Positions 41,079-55,533 of a stretch of 57,475 bases of DNA are shown here, one piece after another. Every line of letters begins with the position of its first letter. Within the stretch, counting starts at the first letter, position 1. Below the pieces are notes generated by a model. The model was not told the origin of the DNA. It saw only the letters and a list, made by a program, of their open reading frames with translations, and searched no databases. The position numbers were made by a program, and so were the translations under genes. The stretch covers positions 1 through 57,475 of the forward strand of contig NZ_JACSQG010000015.1 in NCBI RefSeq assembly GCF_014836765.1, given 5' to 3'. This DNA is from Serpens gallinarum. Lineage in GTDB: Bacteria > Pseudomonadota > Gammaproteobacteria > Pseudomonadales > Pseudomonadaceae.

Positions 41079-41109
41079 TAAAGCCCGGGCGAGTTTCGCC
41101 CGGGCTTTA
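41079..41109 (-). terminator. Hairpin terminator after rpoC
   Basis: Perfect 14-bp stem TAAAGCCCGGGCGA/TCGCCCGGGCTTTA with a 3-nt loop, four bases after the rpoC stop. The following minus-strand T tract is short, so termination may be incomplete and some rpoBC transcripts may run into rpsL. Confidence 0.75.
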
Positions 41110-41112
41110 CAC

Positions 41113-45312
<4,200 letters not shown>

Positions 45313-45377
45313 GGCCTTTCCTCCTCACGGACCTGCGGCGACCGGCTGTTGGCCGGGCGCCGCATAGGCGGTGCGTG

Positions 45378-48300
45378 TTATTCGGTTTCCAGTTCGATGT
45401 CGATACCGAGCGAGCGGATTTCTTTGATCAGCACGTTGAAGGACTCGGGCATGCCGGCCTCCATGCGGTGATCGCCGTCCACGATGTTCTTGTACATCTT
45501 GGTTCGGCCGTTCACGTCGTCCGATTTCACGGTCAGCATTTCCTGCAGGGTGTAGGCGGCGCCATAGGCTTCCAGCGCCCAGACTTCCATCTCCCCGAAA
45601 CGCTGACCACCGAACTGCGCCTTACCGCCCAGCGGCTGCTGAGTGACCAGGCTGTAGGAACCGGTGGAACGCGCGTGCATCTTGTCGTCGACCAGGTGGT
45701 TCAGCTTGAGCATGTACATGTAGCCGACGGTGGTCGGACGCTCGAACTGGTTACCGGTGCGACCGTCGATCAGGCGCATCTGACCGCTTTCCGGCAGATC
45801 GGCAAGCTTGAGCATCGCCTTGATCTCATGCTCCTTGGCGCCGTCGAACACAGGCGTGGCCATCGGCACACCCTGACGCAGGTTGTGTGCGAGATCGAGA
45901 ATTTCCTGATCGCTGAAGCTTTCCAACTCTTCCTTCTTGTGACCGCCGATATCGTTGTAGATCTGGCCGAGGAACTTGCGCAGGTCGGCGACCTTGCGCT
46001 GCTCTTCGAGCATCAGATTGATCTTGTCGCCCAAGCCCTTGGCCGCGAGGCCCAGGTGGGTTTCCAAGATCTGGCCAACGTTCATACGCGACGGTACGCC
46101 CAGCGGGTTGAGGACGATGTCCACCGGTGTGCCGTTGGCATCGTGCGGCATGTCTTCGACCGGCATGATCACCGAGACCACACCCTTGTTACCGTGGCGA
46201 CCGGCCATCTTGTCACCCGGCTGGATGCGACGCTTGATCGCCAGGTAAACCTTGACGATTTTCAGCACGCCCGGTGCCAGGTCGTCGCCCTGCTGCAGCT
46301 TGCGCTTCTTGTCTTCGAACTTGTCATCGAGCAGCTGACGACGGTCGGAAATGTAGGCCTGGGCTTTTTCCAACTGCTCGTTCAGCGGATCTTCTGCCAT
46401 GCGCAGCTTAAACCACTGGCCACGCTCCAGCCCGTCAAGCACCTCGTCGGTGACCTTGGCACCCTTCTTCAGGCCAGCACCGCCTTCAACGACGGCGCCG
46501 ACCAGAGCGGCACGCAGACGCTCGAAGGTCGCACCTTCGACAATGCGGAACTCTTCGTTGAGGTCCTTGCGGATCTCGTCGAGCTGCATCTTCTCGATGG
46601 CCAGGGCACGGGAGTCGCGCTCCACGCCATCACGAGTGAAGACCTGAACGTCGATGACGGTACCCTTGGTGCCAGTCGGCACACGCAGGGAGGTGTCCTT
46701 CACATCGGAAGCCTTCTCACCAAAGATCGCACGCAGCAGCTTTTCTTCCGGTGTCAGCTGGGTTTCGCCCTTCGGCGTGACCTTGCCAACCAGGATATCG
46801 CCAGCGCCGACTTCAGCGCCGACATACACGATGCCTGCTTCGTCCAGCTTGTTTAGCGCCGCTTCACCCACGTTCGGGATGTCCGCGGTGATTTCCTCTG
46901 GGCCAAGCTTGGTATCGCGCGCCACACAGGTCAGTTCCTGAATGTGGATAGTGGTCAGGCGATCTTCCTGGACAACACGCTCGGACAAGCAGATGGAGTC
47001 TTCGAAGTTGAAGCCATTCCACGGCATGAATGCCACGCGCAGGTTCTGACCCAGGGCCAATTCGCCCATGTCGGTGGACGGACCATCCGCCATGATGTCG
47101 CCGCGCGAAACCGAATCACCCTTGCTGACCAGCGGACGCTGGTTGATGCAGGTGTTCTGGTTGGAACGGGTGTACTTGGTGAGGTTGTAGATATCCACAC
47201 CGGCTTCACCGGTTTCAACTTCATCATCATGCACGCGCACAACGATTCGGCTGGCATCGACCGAGTCGATGACGCCGCCACGACGGGCCACGACGCAGAC
47301 ACCGGAGTCACGGGCGACGTTGCGCTCCATGCCAGTACCTACCAGGGGCTTGTCGGAACGCAGGGTCGGCACAGCCTGACGCTGCATGTTCGAACCCATG
47401 AGTGCACGGTTGGCGTCATCGTGTTCCAGGAATGGAATCAGCGAAGCAGCTACGGACACCACCTGACGCGGCGACACGTCCATCAGGGTCACGTCTTCGG
47501 GAGCCTTGACGGTGAACTCGTTGAGGTGACGAACCGTTACCAGTTCGTCAGTCAGCATGTTCTGCTCGTTCATGGTCGCCGAAGCCTGGGCGACCACGTG
47601 ATCAGCCTCTTCAATGGCGGACAGGAACACGATCTCGTCGGTAACCTTGCCTTCCTTGACCACCCGGTATGGGCTTTCCAGGAAGCCGTACTTGTTAGTA
47701 CGCGCGTAGGCTGCCAGGGAGTTGATCAGACCGATGTTCGGACCTTCCGGCGTTTCGATCGGACACACACGGCCGTAGTGAGTCGGGTGTACGTCGCGGA
47801 CTTCAAAGCCTGCGCGCTCACGGGTCAGACCGCCCGGGCCAAGTGCGGAAACACGGCGCTTGTGGGTGATTTCAGAGAGCGGGTTGTTCTGGTCCATGAA
47901 CTGCGACAACTGGCTGGATCCGAAGAACTCCTTCACCGCCGCCGCAACCGGCTTGGCGTTGATCAGGTCTTGCGGCATCAGGCCTTCGCTTTCAGCCATG
48001 GACAGACGTTCCTTGACCGCGCGCTCAACACGCACCAGGCCAACACGGAACTGGTTTTCAGCCATTTCGCCGACACAACGCACACGGCGGTTGCCGAGGT
48101 GATCGATGTCATCAACGATGCCCTTGCCGTTACGGATATCGACCAGGGTCTTCAGCACATCAACGATGTCTTCCTTGCTGAGCACGCCCGAACCTTCGAT
48201 CTCGGTACGACCGATCCGACGGTTGAACTTCATGCGGCCCACGGCAGACAGATCGTAACGCTCAGCGCTGAAGAACAGGTTATTGAACAGCGTTTCAGCG

Positions 48301-49454
48301 GCATCCTTGGTCGGCGGCTCGCCGGGACGCATCATGCGGTAGATCTCGACCAGAGCTTCCAGCTGGTTGCTGGTGCTGTCGACCTTCAAGGTGTCGGAGA
48401 TGAACGGACCGCAGTCGATTTCGTTGGTGTACAGCGTTTCAAAGCGCACAACTTGCGCCTTGCCGATCTGCACCAGCAGTTCGGTGGTCAGCTCGGTGTT
48501 GCACTCGACAACGATTTCACCGGTAGCCGGATGCACGATGGCCTTGGCCGTGGTGCGACCCAGCACGTAGTCCAGCGGAACCTGAAGCTCCTTGATACCG
48601 GCCTTTTCGATCTGGTTGATGTGGCGCGCGGTAACCCGGCGGCCTTGCTCAACGATGACCTTGCCGTTCTCATCCTGGATGTCGAACGCGGCAATTTCGC
48701 CACGCAGACGCTGGGGCACCAACTCCAGACTCAGGCCATCACCCCTGATCTGGAACACGTTGGTCGAATAGAAGGCGTCGAGGATTTCCTCGGTGCTGTA
48801 ACCCAGGGCGCGCAAAAGCACCGAAGCCGGCAGCTTGCGGCGACGGTCGATACGCACGAACACTGCGTCCTTCGGGTCAAACTCGAAGTCCAGCCAGGAG
48901 CCACGGTAGGGAATGATGCGCGCGGAGTACAGCAGCTTGCCCGAGCTGTGAGTCTTGCCGCGATCGTGGTCGAAGAACACGCCCGGCGAGCGGTGCAGCT
49001 GAGAAACGATGACACGCTCAGTACCGTTAATGATAAAGGTACCGTTTTCGGTCATCAGGGGGATTTCCCCCATGTAAACTTCTTGTTCCTTGATGTCCTT
49101 GATCGCTTTATTCGACGATTCTTTGTCGAAAATGATCAGGCGCAGTTTTACCCGCAGCGGGACGGCAAATGTTACGCCACGCAGCACGCACTCTTTGACA
49201 TCAAAGGCCGGCTCACCCAGGCGATAGCCTACGTATTCCAGAGCGGCGCTGCCGGAATAGCTGATGATCGGGAAAACGGATTTGAAGGCCGCATGAAGGC
49301 CAACGTCGCGGAACTGGTCTTTGCTTGCCCCCGCCTGCAGGAATTCGCGATACGAATCCAGCTGGATGGCCAGGAGGTAGGGCACATCCATCACGTCCGG
49401 CAACTTGCTAAAGTCCTTGCGGATACGTTTTTTCTCAGTGTATGAGTAAGCCAT
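45378..49454 (-). CDS. rpoB: RNA polymerase beta subunit
   Basis: 1358 residues, [20 protein letters not shown] onward. The rifampicin-binding cluster [20 protein letters not shown] with [16 protein letters not shown] is wild type at all common resistance positions (Asp516, His526, Ser531 in E. coli numbering). Preceded by a hairpin attenuator in the rplL-rpoB gap. Confidence 0.98.
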   Translation of the reverse strand: MAYSYTEKKRIRKDFSKLPDVMDVPYLLAIQLDSYREFLQAGASKDQFRDVGLHAAFKSVFPIISYSGSAALEYVGYRLGEPAFDVKECVLRGVTFAVPLRVKLRLIIFDKESSNKAIKDIKEQEVYMGEIPLMTENGTFIINGTERVIVSQLHRSPGVFFDHDRGKTHSSGKLLYSARIIPYRGSWLDFEFDPKDAVFVRIDRRRKLPASVLLRALGYSTEEILDAFYSTNVFQIRGDGLSLELVPQRLRGEIAAFDIQDENGKVIVEQGRRVTARHINQIEKAGIKELQVPLDYVLGRTTAKAIVHPATGEIVVECNTELTTELLVQIGKAQVVRFETLYTNEIDCGPFISDTLKVDSTSNQLEALVEIYRMMRPGEPPTKDAAETLFNNLFFSAERYDLSAVGRMKFNRRIGRTEIEGSGVLSKEDIVDVLKTLVDIRNGKGIVDDIDHLGNRRVRCVGEMAENQFRVGLVRVERAVKERLSMAESEGLMPQDLINAKPVAAAVKEFFGSSQLSQFMDQNNPLSEITHKRRVSALGPGGLTRERAGFEVRDVHPTHYGRVCPIETPEGPNIGLINSLAAYARTNKYGFLESPYRVVKEGKVTDEIVFLSAIEEADHVVAQASATMNEQNMLTDELVTVRHLNEFTVKAPEDVTLMDVSPRQVVSVAASLIPFLEHDDANRALMGSNMQRQAVPTLRSDKPLVGTGMERNVARDSGVCVVARRGGVIDSVDASRIVVRVHDDEVETGEAGVDIYNLTKYTRSNQNTCINQRPLVSKGDSVSRGDIMADGPSTDMGELALGQNLRVAFMPWNGFNFEDSICLSERVVQEDRLTTIHIQELTCVARDTKLGPEEITADIPNVGEAALNKLDEAGIVYVGAEVGAGDILVGKVTPKGETQLTPEEKLLRAIFGEKASDVKDTSLRVPTGTKGTVIDVQVFTRDGVERDSRALAIEKMQLDEIRKDLNEEFRIVEGATFERLRAALVGAVVEGGAGLKKGAKVTDEVLDGLERGQWFKLRMAEDPLNEQLEKAQAYISDRRQLLDDKFEDKKRKLQQGDDLAPGVLKIVKVYLAIKRRIQPGDKMAGRHGNKGVVSVIMPVEDMPHDANGTPVDIVLNPLGVPSRMNVGQILETHLGLAAKGLGDKINLMLEEQRKVADLRKFLGQIYNDIGGHKKEELESFSDQEILDLAHNLRQGVPMATPVFDGAKEHEIKAMLKLADLPESGQMRLIDGRTGNQFERPTTVGYMYMLKLNHLVDDKMHARSTGSYSLVTQQPLGGKAQFGGQRFGEMEVWALEAYGAAYTLQEMLTVKSDDVNGRTKMYKNIVDGDHRMEAGMPESFNVLIKEIRSLGIDIELETE

Positions 49455-49590
49455 CAGCGTTCCCCAGCTTGGTCACCTGCTTGTTTGGCTTCTCCCGACG
49501 GGAGCAGCCAGAAACTCGTGCAGATCATGATCTGCGCCACCTATATGGTGGTGTCACAGGCAGCCTGCATTCGCAAGCCGCCTATAACGG

Positions 49591-49619
49591 AAAAAGGCCG
49601 GTGGCATTAGCCACCAGCC
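49591..49619 (-). terminator. Attenuator hairpin between rplL and rpoB
   Basis: Minus strand GGCTGGTGGC-TAAT-GCCACCGGCC followed by five T. Position matches the partial terminator that in E. coli makes rpoBC less abundant than the ribosomal protein mRNA. Confidence 0.75.
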
Positions 49620-49664
49620 ATCAGCCTTGTGCGAGACGCTCAGGCTGTAGACGCAAGGTCGCGC

Positions 49665-50033
49665 TTACTTGAGCTCGACCTTGGCGCCTGCTTCTTCCAA
49701 GGACTTCTTGGCAGCTTCGGCTTCTTCTTTCGAAACGCCTTCCTTGACGATGCCGGGAGCGCTGTCAACAACAGCCTTGGCTTCTTTCAGGCCCAGGCCG
49801 GTCAGTTCACGAACAGCCTTGATCACGTTCACTTTCTTGTCGCCAGCTTCGGCCAGGAAAATGGTGAACTCGGTCTGCTCTTCAACTACGGCAGCGGCAG
49901 CAGCCGGGCCAGCGGCAGCGGCAGCGGCAGCGGTAACACCGAACTTCTCTTCCATCGCCTTGATCAGTTCAACGATCTGCATGACGGACATTTCGGAAAC
50001 GGCGTTGATGATATCTTCGTTGGTCAGAGCCAT
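49665..50033 (-). CDS. rplL: 50S ribosomal protein L7/L12
   Basis: 122 residues: N-terminal dimerisation part that binds L10, Ala-rich hinge ([14 protein letters not shown]), and C-terminal domain [20 protein letters not shown] that recruits translation factors. Follows rplJ after 81 bp; ends before the rpoB attenuator. Confidence 0.98.
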   Translation of the reverse strand: MALTNEDIINAVSEMSVMQIVELIKAMEEKFGVTAAAAAAAGPAAAAAVVEEQTEFTIFLAEAGDKKVNVIKAVRELTGLGLKEAKAVVDSAPGIVKEGVSKEEAEAAKKSLEEAGAKVELK

Positions 50034-50114
50034 GACTCTAGTTCCTGTATTGGGGTGACGGCCTTACGGCCATCGAATTAAACGAATAACGTCGAAAAAG
50101 TATGCGGGGCCTTG

Positions 50115-50615
50115 TTAGGCGGCCACGCCTTCTTTCTGGTCACGAATAGCCGCCAGAGTACGAGCCAGCTTGCTGGTAGCGCCTTGAATCACGCTCATCA
50201 GCTGCGAAACAGCTTCGTCATAGGTCGGCAGAGTTGCCAGCACGTCGATCTGATTGGCTGCGATGAACTGACCCTCGAACGCAGCGGCCTTGATCTCGAA
50301 CTTGTCCTGACCCTTGGCGAACTCTTTGAAGATACGAGCGGCAGCGCCCGGATGTTCGGTAGAGAAAGCAATCAGGGTCGGGCCTTTGAACACGTCGTTG
50401 AGCACATCATACGGAGTGCCTTCAACGGCGCGCTTGAGCAGGGTATTACGTACGACACGCACGTACACACCAGCTTCGCGGGCCTCTTTACGGAGTCCGG
50501 TCATGGCCCCTACGGTCACGCCACGGGCATCAGCCACGACAGCGGACAGGGCAGTTTTGGCAGCCTCGTTGACTTCAGCGACGATGGCCTTCTTGTCTTC
50601 GAGTTTAATTGCCAC
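50115..50615 (-). CDS. rplJ: 50S ribosomal protein L10
   Basis: 166 residues starting with GTG at 50615 ((V/M)[18 protein letters not shown]), with AGGAG upstream. The open frame extends 29 codons further but that part is the leader. L10 forms the stalk base with L7/L12 and, in E. coli, represses rplJL by binding the leader. Confidence 0.97.
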   Translation of the reverse strand: MAIKLEDKKAIVAEVNEAAKTALSAVVADARGVTVGAMTGLRKEAREAGVYVRVVRNTLLKRAVEGTPYDVLNDVFKGPTLIAFSTEHPGAAARIFKEFAKGQDKFEIKAAAFEGQFIAANQIDVLATLPTYDEAVSQLMSVIQGATSKLARTLAAIRDQKEGVAA

Positions 50616-50812
50616 GGGTTCACTCCTGGATGTTACCGGTTCATCCGATCGAAATCGGACGTCGTTTTGGTGTCTGATTCGGTAAAGAATCGGGAGCACC
50701 ATCTGCGTAGGCTTTCGTGTTTAAGGCTTGCGCCGCCTACGGTCTTGGATAGCCCCCGCCAGGCAGGGACCCCAATACCTGCGCAGCGGGCAAGCCCGCT
50801 GCGACTTCAAAC
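50616..50812 (-). promoter_or_regulatory. rplJ leader region (candidate L10-binding leader)
   Basis: 197 bp between rplA and rplJ without a gene. The position corresponds to the L10 leader of other bacteria. It includes a REP-like palindrome at 50783-50802. I cannot confirm the L10-binding fold by eye. Confidence 0.4.
50783..50802. repeat. REP-like palindrome between rplA and rplJ
   Basis: GCAGCGGGCAAGCCCGCTGC: a perfect 9-bp stem with a 2-nt centre whose core is the GCGGGCTTGCCCGC seen in pseudomonad REP elements. It begins right after the rplA stop and could act as a 3' stabiliser or transcription pause. Confidence 0.6.
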
Positions 50813-51508
50813 TTACGCCTCGAACGAAGCCTGGTCGATTTGCAGACCCGGGCCCATGGTGCTGCTCAGCGTTACGCGCTTCACATAGACACCCTTGGAA
50901 GTGGATGGCTTGAGGCGACGCAGATCGGCCAGCAGGGCTTCAACGTTCTCTTTCAGCTTGGCGGGCTCGAAATCAACCTTGCCAATGGAGGTGTGAATGA
51001 TGCCGTTCTTGTCAGTACGGAAGCGTACCTGACCAGCCTTGGCATTCTTCACGGCAGTAGCGACGTCAGGGGTTACAGTACCAACCTTCGGGTTCGGCAT
51101 CAGGCCGCGCGGACCGAGGATCTGACCCAACTGACCAACGACACGCATTGCATCCGGGGAAGCAATGACGACGTCATAGCTCAGGTCGCCGCCCTTCATT
51201 TCGGCAGCCAGGTCGTCCATACCAACGCGATCCGCACCCGCAGCCAGAGCAGCTTCGGCAGCCGGACCTTGAGTGAACACGGCTACGCGCACGCTCTTGC
51301 CAGTTCCGTTCGGCAGCACGGTAGCACCACGAACGACCTGGTCTGACTTACGCGGATCAACGCCCAAGTTGATAGCAATATCAACGGACTCTTTGAACTT
51401 GATGGTGGACAGCTCAGCCAGTAGGGCAGCTGCTTCTTCGAAAGCATACTGCTTGCCTGCCTGAATCTTTTCGGCAATTGCCTTCTGGCGCTTGGTCAGC
51501 TTAGCCAT
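50813..51508 (-). CDS. rplA: 50S ribosomal protein L1
   Basis: 231 residues, [20 protein letters not shown] onward, with [15 protein letters not shown], the L1 signature. Forms the L1 stalk and, in E. coli, represses rplKA translation. The ATG overlaps the rplK stop (TAATG). Confidence 0.98.
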   Translation of the reverse strand: MAKLTKRQKAIAEKIQAGKQYAFEEAAALLAELSTIKFKESVDIAINLGVDPRKSDQVVRGATVLPNGTGKSVRVAVFTQGPAAEAALAAGADRVGMDDLAAEMKGGDLSYDVVIASPDAMRVVGQLGQILGPRGLMPNPKVGTVTPDVATAVKNAKAGQVRFRTDKNGIIHTSIGKVDFEPAKLKENVEALLADLRRLKPSTSKGVYVKRVTLSSTMGPGLQIDQASFEA

Positions 51509-51939
51509 TACACACCCTCCACGTTCAGGCCCATGCTGCGAGCGGAGCCAGCAATGCTACGCACGGCAGCGTCCAGGTCAGCGGCAGTCAGATCTGCTTG
51601 CTTGGTTTTAGCAATCTCTTCCAGCTGAACACGAGTCACGGTGCCGACTTTCTGGGTGTTAGGACGAGCGGAACCAGCGGTGATACCTGCCGCCTTCTTC
51701 AGCAGCACGGCTGCCGGAGTGCTCTTGGTTTCAAAGGTAAAACTGCGGTCGCTGTAAACAGTGATAATCACTGGAGTCGGCAGCCCAGGCTCCTGGCCTT
51801 GGGTACGGGCATTGAATGCCTTGCAGAATTCCATGATATTGACACCGTGCTGACCCAGTGCCGGACCCACTGGCGGCGACGGGTTAGCTTGACCTGCCTT
51901 AACTTGCAGCTTGATATAAGCCGTAATCTTTTTAGCCAT
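51508..51939 (-). CDS. rplK: 50S ribosomal protein L11
   Basis: 143 residues, [20 protein letters not shown] onward, with the Pro-rich thiostrepton-binding N-terminal domain ([19 protein letters not shown]). Needed for RelA activation in E. coli. Separated from nusG by a terminator, so it should have its own promoter, although no convincing boxes are visible. Confidence 0.98.
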   Translation of the reverse strand: MAKKITAYIKLQVKAGQANPSPPVGPALGQHGVNIMEFCKAFNARTQGQEPGLPTPVIITVYSDRSFTFETKSTPAAVLLKKAAGITAGSARPNTQKVGTVTRVQLEEIAKTKQADLTAADLDAAVRSIAGSARSMGLNVEGV

Positions 51940-52009
51940 TTCTTACTCCACTTACGGGTACGTGCGCCTGAAGGCTCCCCGGTTGCTTACGCGTATATCC
52001 CAGTGACGA

Positions 52010-52040
52010 CAAAACCCCGCAACCCATTTAGCTGCGGGGT
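52010..52040 (-). terminator. Terminator after nusG
   Basis: Minus strand ACCCCGCA...TGCGGGGT (8-bp stem, 11-nt loop) followed by TTTT, 18 bp past the nusG stop. Separates secE-nusG from rplKAJL-rpoBC. Confidence 0.8.
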
Positions 52041-52058
52041 AAGGGATCTGCGAGCCAG

Positions 52059-52592
52059 TTAAGCCTTCTCGACCTGACTGAACTCCAACTCCACTGGCGT
52101 GGAGCGTCCAAAAATGAGAACAGCCACGTGTATCCGACTTTTCTCGTAATTGACTTCTTCGACAACACCGTTGAAATCTGCGAACGGCCCGTCAACGACA
52201 CGCACCGTCTCACCGGGCTCAAACAGCGTCTTAGGCTTGGGCTTGTCACCACTATCGGCAACACGACGCAGGATCGCCTCGGCTTCCTTTTCGGTAATCG
52301 GCGCAGGCTTGTCTGCCGTACCACCAATAAAACCCATGACGCGAGGCGTATTCTTGATCAAATGCCAAGCCGCCTCACTCATCTCCATCTGGACAAGAAC
52401 GTAGCCCGGAAAGAATTTACGCTCGCTCTTGCGCTTTTGCCCGTTGCGCATCTCCACCACTTCTTCGGTGGGGACGAGGATCTCGCCGAACTCATCTTCC
52501 ATGCCGGCCAGCCTGACACGCTCGATCAGCGAGCGCATGACATGCTTCTCGTAACCCGAGTAAGCATGCACCACGTACCATCGCTTAGCCAC
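52059..52592 (-). CDS. nusG: Transcription termination/antitermination factor NusG
   Basis: 177 residues: NGN domain (about 1-120, [20 protein letters not shown]) that binds the RNA polymerase clamp, and a C-terminal KOW domain (about 125-177, [17 protein letters not shown]). Start codon GTG (52592-52590). Nine bp after secE; the pair forms a conserved operon. Confidence 0.97.
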   Translation of the reverse strand: MAKRWYVVHAYSGYEKHVMRSLIERVRLAGMEDEFGEILVPTEEVVEMRNGQKRKSERKFFPGYVLVQMEMSEAAWHLIKNTPRVMGFIGGTADKPAPITEKEAEAILRRVADSGDKPKPKTLFEPGETVRVVDGPFADFNGVVEEVNYEKSRIHVAVLIFGRSTPVELEFSQVEKA

Positions 52593-52601
52593 GGAGCACC
52601 T

Positions 52602-52970
52602 TTAACCTACGATCAACGAAACAACCCAACCCAACAGCGAATCAAGCCCCCACAACAACAGCGCCATCACAAGAACGACAGCCACAACGATCAATGTTGT
52701 TTGAGTGGTTTCCTGACGGGTCGGCCATACGACCTTGCGAATCTCGACACGAGCCTCTCGAGCCAGCACGTGAAAAGCGCGCCCTTTCGTCGTTTGCAGC
52801 CCGACGAAAATAGCTCCAACAGCAAGAACCAACAGAACCAGAACACGATATAGAACAGGCTCAGCCGAAAAATACTGATTACCAACTACGCCGATCACCA
52901 CCAAAGCAGCCACAAAAAGCCATTTCAGTAGATCAAAGCGACTCTCTTTGGCTTCAACCCTGGCGTTCAT
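52602..52970 (-). CDS. secE: Protein translocase subunit SecE
   Basis: 122 residues with three membrane helices (two near 15-60 and the essential one near 95-118), the three-helix form of gammaproteobacteria, and the conserved amphipathic segment EVRKVVWPTRQE (here EIRKVVWPTRQE). Partner of SecY. Its start is only 50 bp from the tRNA-Trp gene with a terminator in between, so the location of its promoter is unclear. Confidence 0.97.
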   Translation of the reverse strand: MNARVEAKESRFDLLKWLFVAALVVIGVVGNQYFSAEPVLYRVLVLLVLAVGAIFVGLQTTKGRAFHVLAREARVEIRKVVWPTRQETTQTTLIVVAVVLVMALLLWGLDSLLGWVVSLIVG

Positions 52971-52987
52971 CTGTTTAGATCCTGTTT

Positions 52988-53024
52988 AAAAAAATGCCAG
53001 ATTCTCAACTTAAGGAATCTGGCA
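52988..53024 (-). terminator. Terminator overlapping the 3' end of tRNA-Trp
   Basis: Minus strand TGCCAGATTC / GAATCTGGCA (10-bp perfect stem, 10-nt loop) followed by seven T. The 5' arm begins inside the tRNA, using its last acceptor base, discriminator and encoded CCA. Confidence 0.75.
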
Positions 53025-53095
53025 GGCCAGGAGGGAATCGAACCCCCAACCTGCGGTTTTGGAGACCGCCGCTCTGCCAATTGAGCTACTGGCCT
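53020..53095 (-). tRNA. tRNA-Trp (CCA anticodon)
   Basis: 76 nt with encoded 3' CCA. Acceptor stem AGGCCAG/CTGGCCT, D-arm TAGCTCAATTGGCAGAGC, anticodon loop CTCCAAA, T-arm GGGGGTTCGATTCCCTC. Downstream of tuf copy 2 and upstream of secE, as in other pseudomonads. Confidence 0.96.
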
Positions 53096-53149
53096 AGAAC
53101 TCGAATCAGGCCGGCAATTATGCCGACCTGAAGACCCAAAATCAACCGA

Positions 53150-54349
53150 TTACTCGATGATCTTGGCAACCACGCCAGCGCCTACGGTACGGCCGCCTTC
53201 GCGAATCGCGAAACGCAGACCGTCTTCCATGGCGATCGGAGCGATCAGGGTAACAACCATCTTCACGTTGTCGCCCGGCATCACCATCTCAACGCCTTCC
53301 GGCAGTTCGCAGTTACCGGTGACGTCAGTGGTACGGAAGTAGAACTGCGGACGGTAGCCCTTGAAGAACGGGGTGTGACGACCACCTTCTTCCTTGGACA
53401 GCACGTACACTTCGCCTTCGAACTTGGTGTGCGGCTTGATGGTGCCCGGCTTGGCCAGAACCTGACCACGCTCCACGTCTTCACGCTTGGTGCCGCGCAG
53501 CAGCACGCCCACGTTCTCACCGGCACGACCTTCGTCGAGCAGCTTGCGGAACATTTCAACGCCCGTGCACGTGGTCTTGACAGTATCCTTGATACCGACA
53601 ATTTCCACTTCTTCCTGGATGCGCACGATACCGCGCTCGACACGACCGGTTACCACGGTACCGCGGCCGGAGATCGAGAACACGTCTTCGATCGGCATCA
53701 GGAACGGACGGTCGATGGCACGCACCGGCTCCGGAATGTAGGAGTCCAGGGTTTCCACCAGGGTCTTCACCGCAGTGGTGCCCATGCCGTTGTCATCCTG
53801 GCCGTTCAGGGCCATCAGCGCGGAGCCGATGATGATCGGGGTGTCGTCGCCCGGGAAGTCGTAGGTGCTCAGCAGATCGCGAACTTCCATCTCGACCAGT
53901 TCCAGCAGCTCAGCGTCGTCAACCATGTCCGCCTTGTTCAGGAAGACCACGATGTACGGAACGCCAACCTGACGGGACAGCAGGATGTGCTCGCGGGTTT
54001 GCGGCATGGGGCCGTCAGCAGCCGAGCAGACCAAGATCGCGCCGTCCATCTGGGCAGCACCGGTGATCATGTTCTTCACATAGTCAGCGTGACCCGGGCA
54101 GTCAACGTGCGCGTAGTGACGGGTCGGGGAATCATATTCAACGTGCGAAGTGTTGATGGTGATACCACGAGCCTTTTCTTCCGGCGCGTTGTCGATCTGG
54201 TCGTAACCCTTGGAAGCACCACCGCTGCCGAATACTTCGGCGCAGACGCGGGTCAGGGCTGCGGTCAGCGTGGTCTTGCCATGGTCAACGTGACCGATGG
54301 TGCCAACGTTGAGGTGCGGTTTGCTACGTTCAAATTTTTCTTTAGCCAT
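53150..54349 (-). CDS. tufB: Elongation factor Tu, copy 2
   Basis: 399 residues, protein identical to copy 1 (36654-37853) and with apparently identical DNA from the second codon to ten bases beyond the stop. Differs in its start codon (ATG, 54349-54347) and in its upstream region, which has GGGAG. The open frame continues 22 codons upstream without conserved sequence. Lies in a tRNA-Tyr-Gly-Thr-tufB-tRNA-Trp unit. Confidence 0.98.
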   Translation of the reverse strand: MAKEKFERSKPHLNVGTIGHVDHGKTTLTAALTRVCAEVFGSGGASKGYDQIDNAPEEKARGITINTSHVEYDSPTRHYAHVDCPGHADYVKNMITGAAQMDGAILVCSAADGPMPQTREHILLSRQVGVPYIVVFLNKADMVDDAELLELVEMEVRDLLSTYDFPGDDTPIIIGSALMALNGQDDNGMGTTAVKTLVETLDSYIPEPVRAIDRPFLMPIEDVFSISGRGTVVTGRVERGIVRIQEEVEIVGIKDTVKTTCTGVEMFRKLLDEGRAGENVGVLLRGTKREDVERGQVLAKPGTIKPHTKFEGEVYVLSKEEGGRHTPFFKGYRPQFYFRTTDVTGNCELPEGVEMVMPGDNVKMVVTLIAPIAMEDGLRFAIREGGRTVGAGVVAKIIE

Positions 54350-54431
54350 TGAGCCCGTCTCCCATCGCAGAATTATCGGTTCACGTAACCATAAAACAAA
54401 GGCAGATATCTTCATATCTGCCTTTTAAATG

Positions 54432-54507
54432 TGGAGCTCATGAGCGGACTTGAACCGCTGACCTCACCCTTACCAAGGGTGTGCTCTACCAACTGAGCTA
54501 CATGAGC
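54432..54507 (-). tRNA. tRNA-Thr (GGT anticodon)
   Basis: 76 nt with encoded CCA. Acceptor GCTCATG/CATGAGC, anticodon loop TTGGTAA, T-arm containing GGTTCAAGTCC. Third tRNA in the tRNA-tufB unit, 82 bp before the tuf start. Confidence 0.96.
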
Positions 54508-54532
54508 GTAACATTTTGACAAACAGCAAATC

Positions 54533-54606
<74 letters not shown>

Positions 54607-54628
54607 TAACTTGCTATTTACGCTTATT

Positions 54629-54713
54629 TGGTGGAGGGAGAAGGATTCGAACCTTCGAAGTCGATGACGTCAGATTTACAGTCTGATCCCTTTGGCCACT
54701 CGGGAACCCCTCC
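54629..54713 (-). tRNA. tRNA-Tyr (GTA anticodon)
   Basis: 85 nt with encoded CCA and the long variable arm of class II tRNAs. Acceptor GGAGGG/CTCCC-TCC, anticodon loop CTGTAAA, T-arm AGGTTCGAATCCTTC. First tRNA of the unit, just downstream of a strong promoter. Confidence 0.96.
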
Positions 54714-54725
54714 AAAGTGCGCGGA

Positions 54726-54753
54726 ATTCTATCTGAATCCCTCGCAGTGTCAA
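54726..54753 (-). promoter_or_regulatory. Sigma-70 promoter of the tRNA-Tyr-Gly-Thr-tufB operon
   Basis: Minus strand TTGACA (54753-54748), 16-bp spacer, TAGAAT (54731-54726), followed by the GC-rich discriminator TCCGCGCAC typical of stringently controlled stable-RNA promoters; the tRNA begins 13 bases after the -10 box. Confidence 0.88.
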
Positions 54754-54853
54754 GAACTTTCTCTATTAAAATCTTAGAGTTAGCGCCGCCTGACACAGAC
54801 TTCGTGGCAGTCTTGACAGCAACGACCACAAAGCGGGCGCCATTTTAGGTAAA

Positions 54854-55531
54854 TCAGGGAGCGGATGCAACAGCGTTTTCACACGGATTTTGCTGTTGCT
54901 GCAAACCAGAGAAATCCTTGGCTAACCGCACCAGCAAGTCATCTCCAATTAAATAACTGCTCCGCGGGGCGACCTGCAGCCAGAACGTGCGCGACGCCCG
55001 CCTTAGCTCCCGCAACTCGGCCGCGTACCCTATGCTCCGCATACGCTGAAGCACGCTGCGCGCCGAATCATTACGCGAAAAAATACCCAAGGAAATACCG
55101 TTAGCCAAATCGCCCTGGGTAATCAGATAGCTGTCAACGGCTCGTGACTGCAGCTCTTTCAATTGTCGTAAAGCAGCTTCGCGCGAACCCAACGGTGCCA
55201 GGTAAACCCAATAATCGACACCTGCCTCGGCTTCACGCTCATGCACATTCGACATGATGTCCAGACTAAGAAGACGCTGCTCAAGAGCTGCAGCGTCAGC
55301 CTGGTGCTCGAACCCTCCAAGGAACAGACATTGCGCTGCATCTGCCACGCGCGCATTCTTTGAAGCAGACGCACGCTTGTAAACCTCTTCACTGATCAGA
55401 CGAATTTGATCTTTTTCGCCACTGTGAAGCGTAAAGGGGGAAACGGATTGCGCCAAACCTGGAAGCTGCTGCTGATTCCAAACGAAATAAAATATATTTA
55501 TTACCAGCAGCAGGAGGAATAACCAGCGCAT
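54854..55531 (-). CDS. Inner-membrane-anchored SPOR-domain-like protein
   Basis: 225 residues starting at MRWLFLLLLVINIFYFVW, a single N-terminal membrane helix, then a periplasmic part with two repeats of a SPOR-like pattern (CLFLGGFEHQADAAALEQRL and ISLGIFSRNDSARSVLQRM). SPOR domains bind denuded peptidoglycan at division sites; that function is inferred. GAGG precedes this start, which lies two bases after the coaX stop; an ATG seven codons earlier overlaps coaX and seems less likely. Equivalent by order to PA4278. Confidence 0.75.
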   Translation of the reverse strand: MRWLFLLLLVINIFYFVWNQQQLPGLAQSVSPFTLHSGEKDQIRLISEEVYKRASASKNARVADAAQCLFLGGFEHQADAAALEQRLLSLDIMSNVHEREAEAGVDYWVYLAPLGSREAALRQLKELQSRAVDSYLITQGDLANGISLGIFSRNDSARSVLQRMRSIGYAAELRELRRASRTFWLQVAPRSSYLIGDDLLVRLAKDFSGLQQQQNPCENAVASAP

Positions 55532-55533
55532 TT

